From the NCBI GenBank assembly GCA_963082975.1, contig OY720345.1:29334611-29398610 (forward strand): a stretch of 64,000 bases of DNA, given 5' to 3'. Shown piece by piece: positions 23,088 to 32,365 of this stretch. This stretch comes from Labia minor. Lineage: Eukaryota > Arthropoda > Insecta > Dermaptera > Spongiphoridae. Under the pieces are notes generated by a model, which saw only the letters and a program-made list of their open reading frames with translations, was not told where the DNA came from and searched no databases. A program made the position numbers and the translations under genes. The first letter of the stretch is position 1. Every line of letters begins with the position of its first letter.

Positions 23088-23356
23088 GGCGCCACAGGAT
23101 GCGATGGCTAGCGTCGCTGACTTACATTCTCGTGGTCCCGGGTTCAAGTCCCGGGCCTGGCAAGGGAATTTCTCTAGCTGGGGTCTATGGGACGGAGTCA
23201 ACCCAACCTCCGGGATCAACATTGGGAAGCTACTTGATAAAAAATAGCGCCTCCGATCAAGAAAATCAAGGTAAAGGTTGATAGGACCCGTTCTATTGAT
23301 CATAGGACACCTCATTGATATAACCGACTTGATAGGCGTTGAAAATACAAAAGTCA
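23088..23356 (+). repeat. SINE family 2, full copy with 18-bp target duplication
   Basis: Flanked by the exact 18-bp direct repeat GTATGAGTGGAATAAATA (23070-23087 and 23357-23374), as expected for LINE-driven insertion. The tRNA-like head carries a perfect B box GGGTTCAAGTCCCGG (23141-23155). The body contains AAAATCAAGGTAAAGGTTGA and ATTGATCATAGGACACCTCA. Other copies are at 37276-37558 and 49488-49675. Confidence 0.88.
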
Positions 23357-23549
23357 GTATGAGTGGAATAAATATCTTACTCACAATTCTGAAAGTATAA
23401 GTTTTATTTTAATATAAAATTATTTACAAGAATATACATTAAAACCTGAAAGTATATTAGAATTAGACCTGAGTTCCTTAATCATCCACTTCCCAATGCA
23501 TTTTAACATATTAAGAAAAGTGAATGTGTTCAATGCTACAAACCTAAGG

Positions 23550-26185
23550 CAATATCAATACACTAGTAAATAAGATTTACACCTTGTTTGTTACATTCCC
23601 TCTTTTCTTAATGTTGACTTTTTATATTGTATTTGATATTTTCCTTCTTATTATAAATGGTTCTTTTCTTATTTCGTCCAGTTTCCCTCTATTTAATCTA
23701 TTTCCACTGGATATGTATACCCTGTCTCCCTCTTTAACCAGTATGCATGTTTTCTTCTTTTTTTGTCAAATCTTGCTTTATTGTAGTCATCACTTTTTAT
23801 TGAGTTTTCATATCCTTTTTTCCAAATTTCTTGAATATCTTGTTTATTTTGTAATTCTTTCAGTATGATTTCTGAGTTTTTCTCTAGAAGTAGTTGTGTT
23901 GGAGAATATTTTGTTGAGCTGTTTATTGAATTATTATATTCTTTAACACATTCTTCTTGTCCATGTTCTTTTATTATCTTCTTCATTAAATTTACATCTC
24001 ATTCTATTAATTATAGATTGGTTCACTCTTTCCACTCTTTCTTACAAAGTCTTTGAATTTTTTTGAATTTAATTAGCTATATTGATCAACTAATAATGTT
24101 TCAATTTTATTTTTCACTGTTATCATGTTAATTAGCTTTATAAAATTTTCAGCCATTTGTCCTTTCAAAGTTATTAACCACACATATCAAGTAAAATGAT
24201 TAATTATCAGATGAATATATTTTGTTGAAGAATTATAAGAATTCAGACCTCCAAAAGAGTCCAATGACATAATTTCGTATGGATATTTTGCTGGTCCAAG
24301 TTTTGATAACAAACCTAATTATTTTTTATATGAGTCACACTTTTTGCAATATTCTTTTATATTTTCATTCATCCTCTTAAAATAATAGAAAGGTTTTATT
24401 TTACTTATCATATGTGTTTATGTCCTATATGTCCATAAAATGTATGTGTTTTATCTATTAGGTGTTTACCAAATTCCTTTGAAACATAAACTCTTATCAC
24501 TTTAAATTTTATATCAGAATTGTTTCCTTAATCTCTCTTTATTTCTTTTTTATCTTATTTTGATCTTTTCTTATTTGTTCTATTTCTATCATATTTAGTG
24601 TTTCTCTACGATTTTTATTGTTATCATTAATCCCTAACACCGGGTTTCTGGACAAAAAGTCTACTTCTAAATTCTGCTGCCCTTATCTATAAACCACTTT
24701 AAGGTCATACTGTGATAGATAGAGCATCAAATCATCTATTACTTCATGTTTTTGTTTTTAAATTAATCAGTGCTTTTTGATCTCTATAATAAATGTGAAT
24801 TTTTTTCCAATTAATAAATACTGCCTAAATAGTATAGCTTTTTTTCATATCAAGCATTCTATATACATCATTTCCTTTTTCATTTGGCCCGGTGTCAATT
24901 TCTTTGAGAAGAAACCTTCAATTTTCTTGAGGTTGTTTTAATACTCCTCCAACGCCGAATCTGCTGGCATCCACCTCTAACTTGTCGTTATCAAGAAATG
25001 ATTTCTAACATTTAGATATATTTACCTCTATTATTGGATCATCTAGTCTTGGGAAAGGGTGTGATTCGGGAAGGAACACTTATGCGATTCATATAGGTAA
25101 AATCTACGCACAACCTTGTTCGTTTACCTTATTCACGTTTGAAGGCCAATGTTACTGAAAATGGCGAATCAGATTACTCAATTAAATAATTTTTTGTAAT
25201 TCTTAGACTTGATAATCTATTTCTTGTTGATCTCTTGGTTGAACATATGTATGGTTTTTTTCCTATATATTTATCTTCTTTGAGTTTGATATGGGCAACG
25301 TAGTCGATAACTTTGCCTACATCAAATTTGTTCTTTGCAAAACAATGTCGATATTCCTCAATTAAATTTTCAACGAACTTTTAGTTCGTTTATAAAATCT
25401 ATATATCTGTGTGTCTGTGGCCAAAAATTTTCGATTTTTTAAAATTTTGATTTTGGATTCGAGTAGAGCTTAAACAAGTGTAATTGTAAAGTGGTCTTGG
25501 TTTTTTAAAATTTGGTTGGGAACATGGTCAAATCGGCGGTCAAAGTTGAAAATTTCCCATATATAATAACTACTGTAATTAGTATTATTATAATGTAAAA
25601 TTATAAAGAAAAAATGTTTAGACATTATTGTAGACATGTTCATTCTGTAAATTAAATAATTTTATTTCATTTAAATAAATATCTATTTTTAAATATTTTT
25701 TGCTCTTTACATTATTTATCTACATTATTTATTCTCACAATATATTAAGATCATATAAATTGGAATTATTTATGCAATTTTGTTATAAATATGAATAAAA
25801 AGTTCGTTGATAGTAATGCTTCCTAGCATTCCCAGATGTTTTTAATTTCATATGTTTATTTATTTCTAACAGTTTTAAATCTATTTTGAATTTGTTCTTT
25901 TGATTTAATTCTGTTATTTTTAAATAATTATTTTTTATTTTATATTATCATATTATTTTGACCTTTGCTTTATTTTATTTTTTCAAATTCTCGGTTTGAG
26001 ATAACCTGTATCTTTTTATAGCAACTAATCCCAATAACATGTCATAGTTAAAATTGTTATTTTTAATCACTATAAATTCTAATTCCTCTTCAGTATCTTT
26101 CTTATATCTTGCAATATGTCTTCTATTGTCTTCGTATTCCTCTAAATCCGTGTTTCCTAATCTTGGGCTAACGATATTGTTATTA
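23550..26185 (-). pseudogene. Decayed Gypsy-type LTR retrotransposon
   Basis: Minus-strand fragments appear in pol order when read from high to low coordinates. A protease tail is at about 25990-26180 (YDMLLGL-like). The reverse transcriptase start is at about 25180-25390 (RDQQEIDYQV, SNSPFSVTLAF, LCVDF). RNase H is at about 24630-25000 (LEVDASRFGVGGVL, then YDLKVV and EVDFLSRNP). Integrase is at about 23690-24480 (FYGHIGHKH, LIIDHFTRY, STKYSPTQLLLEKN). Stops and frameshifts are frequent, and the RT catalytic core (the YxDD region) is missing between FPRLDD and RNase H. No LTRs recognised. An AT-rich stretch (25400-25985) separates protease and RT. It lies antisense in intron 1 of the pacifastin-type gene. 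Confidence 0.75.
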
Positions 26186-26207
26186 AATAATATAATTATT
26201 ATTTTAG

Positions 26208-26324
26208 GTTTTTGTTATGGATGTGAACCTGGTGAGAAGATTACATGGTCTGGAGTAGAATGTGAATGTGCTGCTGATGGAACCGTTTATAATTGTCCAG
26301 CACCACTACAAGAAGTCGAATACA
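26208..26324 (+). CDS. Exon 2: pacifastin domain 1, lacking two cysteines
   Basis: 117 bases, phase 1 at both ends. It encodes CEPGEKITWSGVECECAADG and then TVYNC. Aligned to the family, cysteines I, III, IV and V are present. Positions II and VI are glycine and glutamine. The pacifastin disulfides are I-IV, II-VI and III-V, so exactly one bonded pair is missing. An extra cysteine lies just before the domain (F-C-Y-G-C). Confidence 0.8.
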
Positions 26325-26665
26325 GTAAATAAAATTTTTAATTTTTAATAAATTCAAAATAAAAGTAACTCAGGAAGGATAAATCTAGAAATATATAATT
26401 ATTTACACATATATATCTAATGTAATGTGTTGAAATGGAATATTAAAATGATATTAACATTTGAATAATTTATTATTTTATATCCAATATTTTGAAATTT
26501 ATATTATCTACTTAATGATGTTATTCAAAATTTAGTTAAAATTAATAATATTTACAATTATTATAATTTGTTATTTCATTTTTTCATTTTTACTGATAAA
26601 ATAATAAATTAGCTTTTAAATATTTATCAAATTAATTATATTTTAAAAGAAAAATATTTTTTCAG

Positions 26666-26782
26666 GTACTTGCGGAAATAAAGTAATACAATGGGCTTGC
26701 ACTACATGTACTTGTAAAGTGAATAGACAAAATAACGATTATGTGTCCTGTGGTGAACCCACTTGCAATAAAGTTGCACTTG
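26666..26782 (+). CDS. Exon 3: pacifastin domain 2, all six cysteines
   Basis: 117 bases, acceptor TTTTCAG at 26659-26665 and donor G|GTAAGT at 26782/26783. It reads T-C-G-N-K-V-I-Q-W-A-C-T-T-C-T-C, followed by V-S-C-G-E-P-T-C: spacing C-x8-C-x2-C-x-C-x11-C-x4-C. The residue at the usual P1 position (second after cysteine V) is glutamate, so classical trypsin or chymotrypsin inhibition is unlikely. Confidence 0.82.
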
Positions 26783-27190
26783 GTAAGTTTAATCTCTATT
26801 AATAATAAAAATTGGACTATATAATCTAAAATGGAACTTAAAAATATAAAAATATTAAACTTATTGAAAGTTGGAGTTGGAATCCATATAAACTTTGTGA
26901 TGATGGTGGAATAACCGAAATGCTCTTAAAGCAAATATATCAACCATTTGAAACATCAACAAGTGTTTAATTAAAAATTATTTTTTTATATTTTTTAGTT
27001 TAATTTGAGTTTAACTATAATAATGTTAGATCTAGAACCTACTAATTAAATTAATAATAAATTAAATTAAAAATAATATTAACAAAAAGATGCACTTTCA
27101 ACAGATATTATAATGAGATTGTATTAAAATTGTAGATTTGGTTTTTATTATAAATATTAATGTTTTTTTTTTATTTTATTTTATTTTCAG

Positions 27191-27234
27191 GTCAACCAGG
27201 ACATTGCATTTGTTGGAGTTTTAAATGTGTTTAA
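27191..27234 (+). pseudogene. Exon 4, 5' piece reading into the LTR
   Basis: Begins after acceptor TTTTCAG (27184-27190) and encodes G-Q-P-G-H-C-I up to 27210. The frame then runs into the copia LTR, giving C-W-S-F-K-C-V and TAA at 27232-27234. The LTR therefore supplies two new cysteines and a stop in place of domain 3. Confidence 0.85.
27206..27210. repeat. Copia target-site duplication, left copy
   Basis: GCATT immediately before the left LTR. It is repeated exactly at 31066-31070 after the right LTR. Confidence 0.95.
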
Positions 27235-27359
27235 TGAAAATGCACTGTTCGAGTTTGAATGTGTTTTTAATACAAGGTGAACATTTACTCTAAGGTCATA
27301 CTATAAATATATATACAGGTAAGAAGGTGCAGGGTTACCAACTTTAATATACTTTAACA
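27211..27359 (-). repeat. 3' LTR of the copia element
   Basis: 149 bp, identical to 30917-31065. On the plus (host) strand it contains CAG|GTAAGA at 27316-27324, a strong splice-donor match, though the host frame stops before it. Confidence 0.93.
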
Positions 27360-27430
27360 CACCCCCTTCAAGTGAATAATTAAAATATAAATAAATACAA
27401 TTTTACAATATAAACATTTTTTTTTTTTAA

Positions 27431-30400
27431 TTAATTCATTTGCTTGAGTCTTCTCATACAATCTTCATGCTTGATCTTTGAGACGGTTTTCGTGAGAAAA
27501 TCAGCAGGCATACTTAAGACGTTTTTATCTCTATCGTATTCAAACTTTATGCCTAAAAATTGATTTATTTCTCCCATGTCTTTCATGTTAAAATCATTAG
27601 ACAAATTCTTTTTAAATTCATTAATATCCTTTTTATTTGATCCTATTATGATTATATCATCCACGTAAATGATTAATATTAATACGTTTTTATTATTATT
27701 ATTATTACTTTTAATATATATGCATGGATCACTCTCCAATGGAGACATTCCTAAATTTTTTAATTTTATGTCTAATTTTTTGTACCATTGGCGTCCGGAT
27801 TGTTTCAATCCATATAAAGCCTTTTTTAATTTTAATATATTTTTCCCTTTTTTAAAGTCTTTTATCATTTTTAATGCAATCTTTTTTATATTTTCATTTT
27901 CATTTTCAACTAAATCTTTCAATATGTCGTTAAACCCTTCAGGACATTCCATGTAAATGTTCTCTTCCAGTCCACCATTTAAATATGCTGCCTCCACGTC
28001 CATTTGTTCAATGTACCACTTTTCTTCTAAAGACTTAGCCATTAGTGTCCTCACGCTGCTCATTCTGGCGACAGGTGAATAAGTATCAGAATAATCTATA
28101 GAATAAGTTTGGCTATATCCCTTGGCGACTAACCTGGCCTTTTTAGTATTATCATTTTTGGTCGTTAAGACAAAACGACTACCCACTATATTTTGATTTT
28201 CGTGTTTCCTGACCATTGTCCAAGTATCGTTTTTAATTAATGTAATCATTTCTTTCCTCATGGCTGTTTTCCATAAGTTCGAGTCTTCTTGCAATAGTGC
28301 ATCTTTAATTTTCAGTTCTACATTAAGTCCTTGGACCTCTCCTTCGGTCGTTTCTATCGAGAGTTCATCTTCTGAACTTAAGACATCACTGTCTCTAGAG
28401 CTGGGAATTGTTTCTTCATCATTTTCACTTTCGGATTTTTTGTATTGATAGACTTTTCTGGGTCTTCCCCTTTTTCCACTTTTAATCATTTTAGGACGTC
28501 CTCTTCCTCTCTGTTGGTCAATGTTATTTTCGTCTATATCACTTTCTAAAGATGCATCATTATTATGTTTATCAATCATTATGTCCAAGCTGTTGTATTT
28601 TGAATTTTCTTCTAATAAATCATTATATTTTAAATTATCTCCATTTTTATTATGAAATTCGTTTATAAATTTAATATCTCGAGTAATATGTACCCTTCTG
28701 GTCATGGGATCATATACTCTATAAGCTTTGCTTTCCTCGCAATAACCTATAAAAATTCCTTCAATTGTTCTTGAATTTAATTTATTTTTATTATTTTTAT
28801 TTAAAAAATGTACTCTCATACCAAAAGTTCTTAAATGTGAGACATTAAATTTTTTGTTTGTAAGGATGTTATAAGGTATTTGTCCCTTTAAAGATGATGT
28901 TGGGCTTCTGTTCCTCAAATAACATGCAGTTATTACTGCTTCTGCCCAAAAGGAATGTTCTAGATTTGCTTGTATTAACATACATCTCGTCATCTCCAAT
29001 AGAGTCTTGTTCATACGTTCAGATAATCCATTTTGTTGGGGCGTATAAGGAACTGTTAATCTTCGCTTAATTCCTGATTTTTTTAAAAAATTATTAAATC
29101 TATTATTAATGTATTCTTTTCCATTATCTGATTGCAAATATTTAATCCTTTTATCTGTCATGTTTTCAATATAATTTTTATATTCAATAAATGCTTCAAA
29201 AGCTTGACTTTTGTATTTTAGAAATTTAACTTCGCAATATCTGCTTGCTTCGTCTATAAAAGTAATGAAATATTTATTTCCACCGATAGACGTGGTTCTA
29301 AATGGTCCACAAATATCTGTATGGATTATTTCCAATATTTCTAAATTTTTCTGTGAATTTGAATTTTTAAAAGGTGTTTGAGATAATTTTCCTTTAATGC
29401 ATATTTCACAATTATTTAAATTTTCATTTAATATACTTTGGTCTAAACCGAAAACTTGATCTGATTTGGTTATTAGTTTTAAATCTCTTTCATTTAAATG
29501 TCCGTATCTTTTATGCCATATGTCTAATTTTGATAATTTATTTTTATTTAAATAATATGAAAAATCATTTTTATCTTTATTTTTAATATTTTCATTTAAA
29601 TAATATAATCCGTTCTCCTTTTTCTTAGCTGTAAACATTAGTTCGTCATTATTCGTTATAAATGCATTATGATTTTTAAATAAAACTTCAAAATTCTTAT
29701 CAGTAAATGACCCGACAGATAATAAATTCGTTTTTAATTTGGGAACATATAGTACATCTGTTAATTCAATTTGTCTATTATTTATGTTAATAATCATATC
29801 ACCAATACAATCAATATTTATTTTACTGTTATCGGCTAGTGTTAAACAACTTAGTTTTGGATGTCTTATATTTTCCAGTAATTCTTTATTATTTATCATG
29901 TGATTTGTACAGCCAGAATCTAAAATCCAATCATTTTTATCATCAGTGACTTTTAGGGCTAACATATGAGTCGACTTAGATGGACATTGAGAAATTTTAT
30001 GGCCTTCTCCCTTACAACGGAAACATATAATTTTATTTTTAATTTCATTATTTGAATTACTAAATTTATTATAATCAGTTGACCTTTTATCCCTGTTGAA
30101 AAAATTATGTTTTTTATTCGTATTATATTTATTATTATTATTTTCATTATATTTATTTAAAGAATTATTTTTGTAAGGATTATTTTTAAAATTATAATTT
30201 TTATTAATAGGTCTATTTTTATTTCTATTTTTAATAAAGTTACTTTGATTTGAGGAATCGCCTTGACTTCCCCGACATTCAAACTCTTCCAATAATTTTA
30301 TTTTTAAATTATCTAAAGATGGCAAAGTGTCCCTTGTTTCTATAGCACATCTAAAATTTTCATATTCGTCTGGTAGACTATATAATAATATTATACATAA

Positions 30401-30835
30401 TAGTTCATCATTTATTATAAATTCAATATCATTTAATTTTTCTATAATTTCACAAAATGTATTTAAATAGTCATCCATATTATCACTTATATTCATTTTA
30501 CTTAAAATTAGTTTCTTTAACAAATAAGCCTTTTTGGCTGGACCTTTACTTTCAAAGGTTTCCTTTAATTTATTCCATATTTCACTTGAGCTATTTAAAT
30601 TTTTAACTATCCTTAATTCTCTAGGTGTTATTGATAAAATTAGATCAGACTTAGCTTTTTGGTCCAGGAGATCCCATTTTTCAATCCCTTTCGTATCTTT
30701 TTCATCAATATTTGACCTTTTTTGGTTTCCGGAGACTATGTTCCAATATCCATTTTTTACTAGGATGGCTTCCATCTGAATCTTCCAGGTATCATAGTTG
30801 TGTCGGTGTAGTGGTTCAATTTTAAGAAATTCCAT
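27431..30835 (-). CDS. Copia gag-pol polyprotein (1,134 residues) with RNase H deletion
   Basis: Starts at ATG 30835, about 80 bases after the 5' LTR. Domain order: gag; CCHC zinc knuckle CFRCKGEGHKISQC (residues 271-284); aspartic protease LDSGCTNHM (305-313); integrase H441/H446/C476/C479 zinc site with catalytic D507, D570 and E606; GKR-type C-terminus; a low-complexity linker with two AT-hook-like Gly-Arg-Pro motifs (777-794); reverse transcriptase with AYLNGGLEENIYM (950-962), ALYGLKQ (1006-1012) and YVDD (1057-1060). After GEINQFLGIKFEY the frame jumps from NVLS to MPADFLTK (near residue 1109), a motif normally at the extreme C-terminus. About 300 residues, RNase H and part of the RT thumb, appear lost in frame. 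Drosophila copia has about 1,400 residues. Catalytic residues of the other domains are present. Confidence 0.92.
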   Translation of the reverse strand: MEFLKIEPLHRHNYDTWKIQMEAILVKNGYWNIVSGNQKRSNIDEKDTKGIEKWDLLDQKAKSDLILSITPRELRIVKNLNSSSEIWNKLKETFESKGPAKKAYLLKKLILSKMNISDNMDDYLNTFCEIIEKLNDIEFIINDELLCIILLYSLPDEYENFRCAIETRDTLPSLDNLKIKLLEEFECRGSQGDSSNQSNFIKNRNKNRPINKNYNFKNNPYKNNSLNKYNENNNNKYNTNKKHNFFNRDKRSTDYNKFSNSNNEIKNKIICFRCKGEGHKISQCPSKSTHMLALKVTDDKNDWILDSGCTNHMINNKELLENIRHPKLSCLTLADNSKINIDCIGDMIININNRQIELTDVLYVPKLKTNLLSVGSFTDKNFEVLFKNHNAFITNNDELMFTAKKKENGLYYLNENIKNKDKNDFSYYLNKNKLSKLDIWHKRYGHLNERDLKLITKSDQVFGLDQSILNENLNNCEICIKGKLSQTPFKNSNSQKNLEILEIIHTDICGPFRTTSIGGNKYFITFIDEASRYCEVKFLKYKSQAFEAFIEYKNYIENMTDKRIKYLQSDNGKEYINNRFNNFLKKSGIKRRLTVPYTPQQNGLSERMNKTLLEMTRCMLIQANLEHSFWAEAVITACYLRNRSPTSSLKGQIPYNILTNKKFNVSHLRTFGMRVHFLNKNNKNKLNSRTIEGIFIGYCEESKAYRVYDPMTRRVHITRDIKFINEFHNKNGDNLKYNDLLEENSKYNSLDIMIDKHNNDASLESDIDENNIDQQRGRGRPKMIKSGKRGRPRKVYQYKKSESENDEETIPSSRDSDVLSSEDELSIETTEGEVQGLNVELKIKDALLQEDSNLWKTAMRKEMITLIKNDTWTMVRKHENQNIVGSRFVLTTKNDNTKKARLVAKGYSQTYSIDYSDTYSPVARMSSVRTLMAKSLEEKWYIEQMDVEAAYLNGGLEENIYMECPEGFNDILKDLVENENENIKKIALKMIKDFKKGKNILKLKKALYGLKQSGRQWYKKLDIKLKNLGMSPLESDPCIYIKSNNNNNKNVLILIIYVDDIIIIGSNKKDINEFKKNLSNDFNMKDMGEINQFLGIKFEYDRDKNVLSMPADFLTKTVSKIKHEDCMRRLKQMN

Positions 30836-30916
30836 TTTTTAAAAAATCCTTTTAAGATTAAAAAATATTTCCAATTATCACCCAATTACCCGCAGTGTTC
30901 ACCTGGGCCCATAACC
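30836..30916 (-). promoter_or_regulatory. Copia leader with primer-binding site
   Basis: Between the 5' LTR and the gag start. The first bases after the LTR (minus strand) are GGTTATGGGCCCAGG, matching the internal initiator tRNA-Met primer site used by copia. Confidence 0.8.
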
Positions 30917-31065
30917 TGTTGGAGTTTTAAATGTGTTTAATGAAAATGCACTGTTCGAGTTTGAATGTGTTTTTAATACAAGGTGAACATTTACTCTAAG
31001 GTCATACTATAAATATATATACAGGTAAGAAGGTGCAGGGTTACCAACTTTAATATACTTTAACA
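30917..31065 (-). repeat. 5' LTR of the copia element
   Basis: 149 bp, no differences from the other LTR on my reading. Its plus-strand end plus the first base of the duplication forms TTTAACAG, a potential acceptor at 31065-31066. Confidence 0.93.
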
Positions 31066-31070
31066 GCATT

Positions 31071-31184
31071 CCTAATTCTACTTTTAAAGATGATTGTAAC
31101 AGTTGCCATTGTGCCGCTGGAACGATGGCTGGATGTACTCTCAAGGCTTGCTATCATAAACCTCCCAATAAAGATACCAATTAA
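31071..31184 (+). pseudogene. Exon 4, 3' piece: remainder of pacifastin domain 3
   Basis: Continues in frame from the left piece if the element and the second GCATT are removed. It encodes cysteines II-VI in the spacing C-x2-C-x-C-x7-C-x4-C, with the reactive-site segment C-T-L-K-A-C. Leu-Lys at the P1-P1' position is as in the locust chymotrypsin inhibitor PMP-C. Ends at TAA 31182-31184. It has no lesions of its own, so the disruption is recent. Confidence 0.88.
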
Positions 31185-31838
31185 ATTATATAAATTAAGA
31201 ATTTTAATATGAATATTTAAGATGTATTAGAATGTATTTCTTTAAACTACTAATCTCAATTTTATAGCTATTATTTTGATAAAAAAGTTTTTTTTTTTTT
31301 TATTTAATTTTAAAAATAAAATAATTCTCTTAATGTTGAATAATAAAATAAATATAAAAATTCCTAAATTGTTTAATATTAAATACCCATAAACAAGTTG
31401 ATTTGATAGTAAATGATGAGTAAAACGCTTAAAGTAACTCAGGATATACCCTGCCTCTTCTCTCTTTTAGGTAGATCTCTGGTACCTCTGTTCATAAATA
31501 TAGAATTATTATGGGATAAAAATCTAATAAAAAATTATTCAGTAATCTCTCAGCATTGACGGTTTTTTATTTTTTTTTTAAATGTGGCAGTGAATTTGTA
31601 ACATTTCAATGAAGTAAAAATAAAGGAAATTTACCATACCAATTCGATTTTTTAGTAGAATTTCAGCAAAAAGTACTGCTAATCTATTGAAATAGACAAA
31701 AACATTAATATATAATATTTCAATATAAGCTTATTAATTCAGGAGGCAAGAATAAAATAATATAATATTTAGTCAAGTAAGAGAATTATAATTAACCGGC
31801 CCTCTGAATAATGTGTCGTTACATTACCTACAAATTCT
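31185..31838. other. 3' UTR of the pacifastin-type gene and AT-rich spacer
   Basis: AATAAA at 31342-31347 is a candidate polyadenylation signal. Beyond it I see no feature. Confidence 0.4.
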
Positions 31839-32298
31839 AAATAAGCTGGAGTGTCTCCACTCGACTATCTCGCAATTTGAATTGGATTAAATAACATAAT
31901 ATATTATATTTAAATTAAATTTAATTAATTATAAATTATAAATAATAAATATTAAACCAGCGCATGTTTGGCTTTTTATTGATGGCACCATGGCACGTGT
32001 TGGCGCGTGAGATTTGCAGTGTTAAAAAATTAATTCTGGTACTTTCAGCAATTCAATCAAGCTGAAATTCTATATATAGCAGTTTTATACAATTATTAAT
32101 CATGTGAAAAATTATCAAACATATATTTTTATTTTTACGGTCACTTTAGAGGAAAAAAAATCAAAACGTTGTAGGTAATGACCCTCTTCCGGTTGAGCTA
32201 CATTTCTCAAAAGTTGATAGAAAACTATGAATTTTGAATAATGTCCATGTACCAAATTTCATCATTCTAGCTCAAACCGTTTTTGCGTAATCTTGCCT

Positions 32299-32365
<67 letters not shown>

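Larger units (their letters stand above)
22554..26207 (+). other. Intron 1 (3.65 kb), filled with retroelements
   Basis: From donor GTAAGT to acceptor TTTTAG (26202-26207). It holds an (ATT)n tract (22663-22694), SINE family 1 (minus), SINE family 2 (plus) and the remains of a Gypsy element on the minus strand. Confidence 0.75.
27211..31065 (-). mobile_element. Ty1/copia LTR retrotransposon, 3,855 bp, young but internally deleted
   Basis: Two 149-bp LTRs (27211-27359, 30917-31065), identical on reading, have TG..CA ends, and a 5-bp duplication GCATT flanks the element. Next to the 5' LTR (minus orientation) is GGTTATGGGCCCAGG (30902-30916), a primer site complementary to the anticodon region of initiator tRNA-Met as in Drosophila copia. 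Next to the 3' LTR is a purine tract AAGGGGGTG (27361-27369). One open frame spans gag-pol. Identical LTRs and an intact duplication mean a recent insertion, but the polyprotein lacks most of RNase H. Confidence 0.95.
22508..31184 (+). pseudogene. Secreted three-domain pacifastin-type protease inhibitor gene, last exon split by a copia element
   Basis: Four exons (22508-22553, 26208-26324, 26666-26782, 27191 onward) are joined by GT-AG introns, all in phase 1. Exon 1 encodes most of a signal peptide, starting at the ATG at 22508. Exons 2-4 each encode one small cysteine-rich domain of the pacifastin pattern, C-x(8-12)-C-x2-C-x-C-x(n)-C-x4-C. Pacifastin light-chain peptides are tight inhibitors of chymotrypsin- and trypsin-like serine proteases in arthropod haemolymph or venom. 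Without the insertion the exons total 414 bases, for 137 residues. A copia element inserted at 27210/27211 cuts exon 4 just after the first cysteine of domain 3. Read-through gives a 107-residue product ending in the LTR at TAA 27232-27234. Exon 4 resumes at 31071 and ends at TAA 31182-31184, so the break is a clean insertion rather than decay. Splice sites and frames are otherwise intact. Confidence 0.88.

Noticed and set aside
23100-23160. tRNA-like sequence with a perfect B box
   Set aside because: It is the head of a SINE: it has an 18-bp target duplication, a long body, two other copies, and no proper acceptor stem or cloverleaf I can fold.
23584-23868. Plus-strand Phe/Leu/Ser-rich frame resembling a membrane protein
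   Set aside because: Shadow of the minus-strand Gypsy integrase region; hydrophobicity reflects the T-rich complement.
26054-26332. A 92-codon open frame covering pacifastin exon 2 plus upstream sequence
   Set aside because: The upstream half is antisense Gypsy protease sequence. The TTTTAG acceptor at 26202-26207 and the phase match with exon 1 show that only 26208-26324 is exon.
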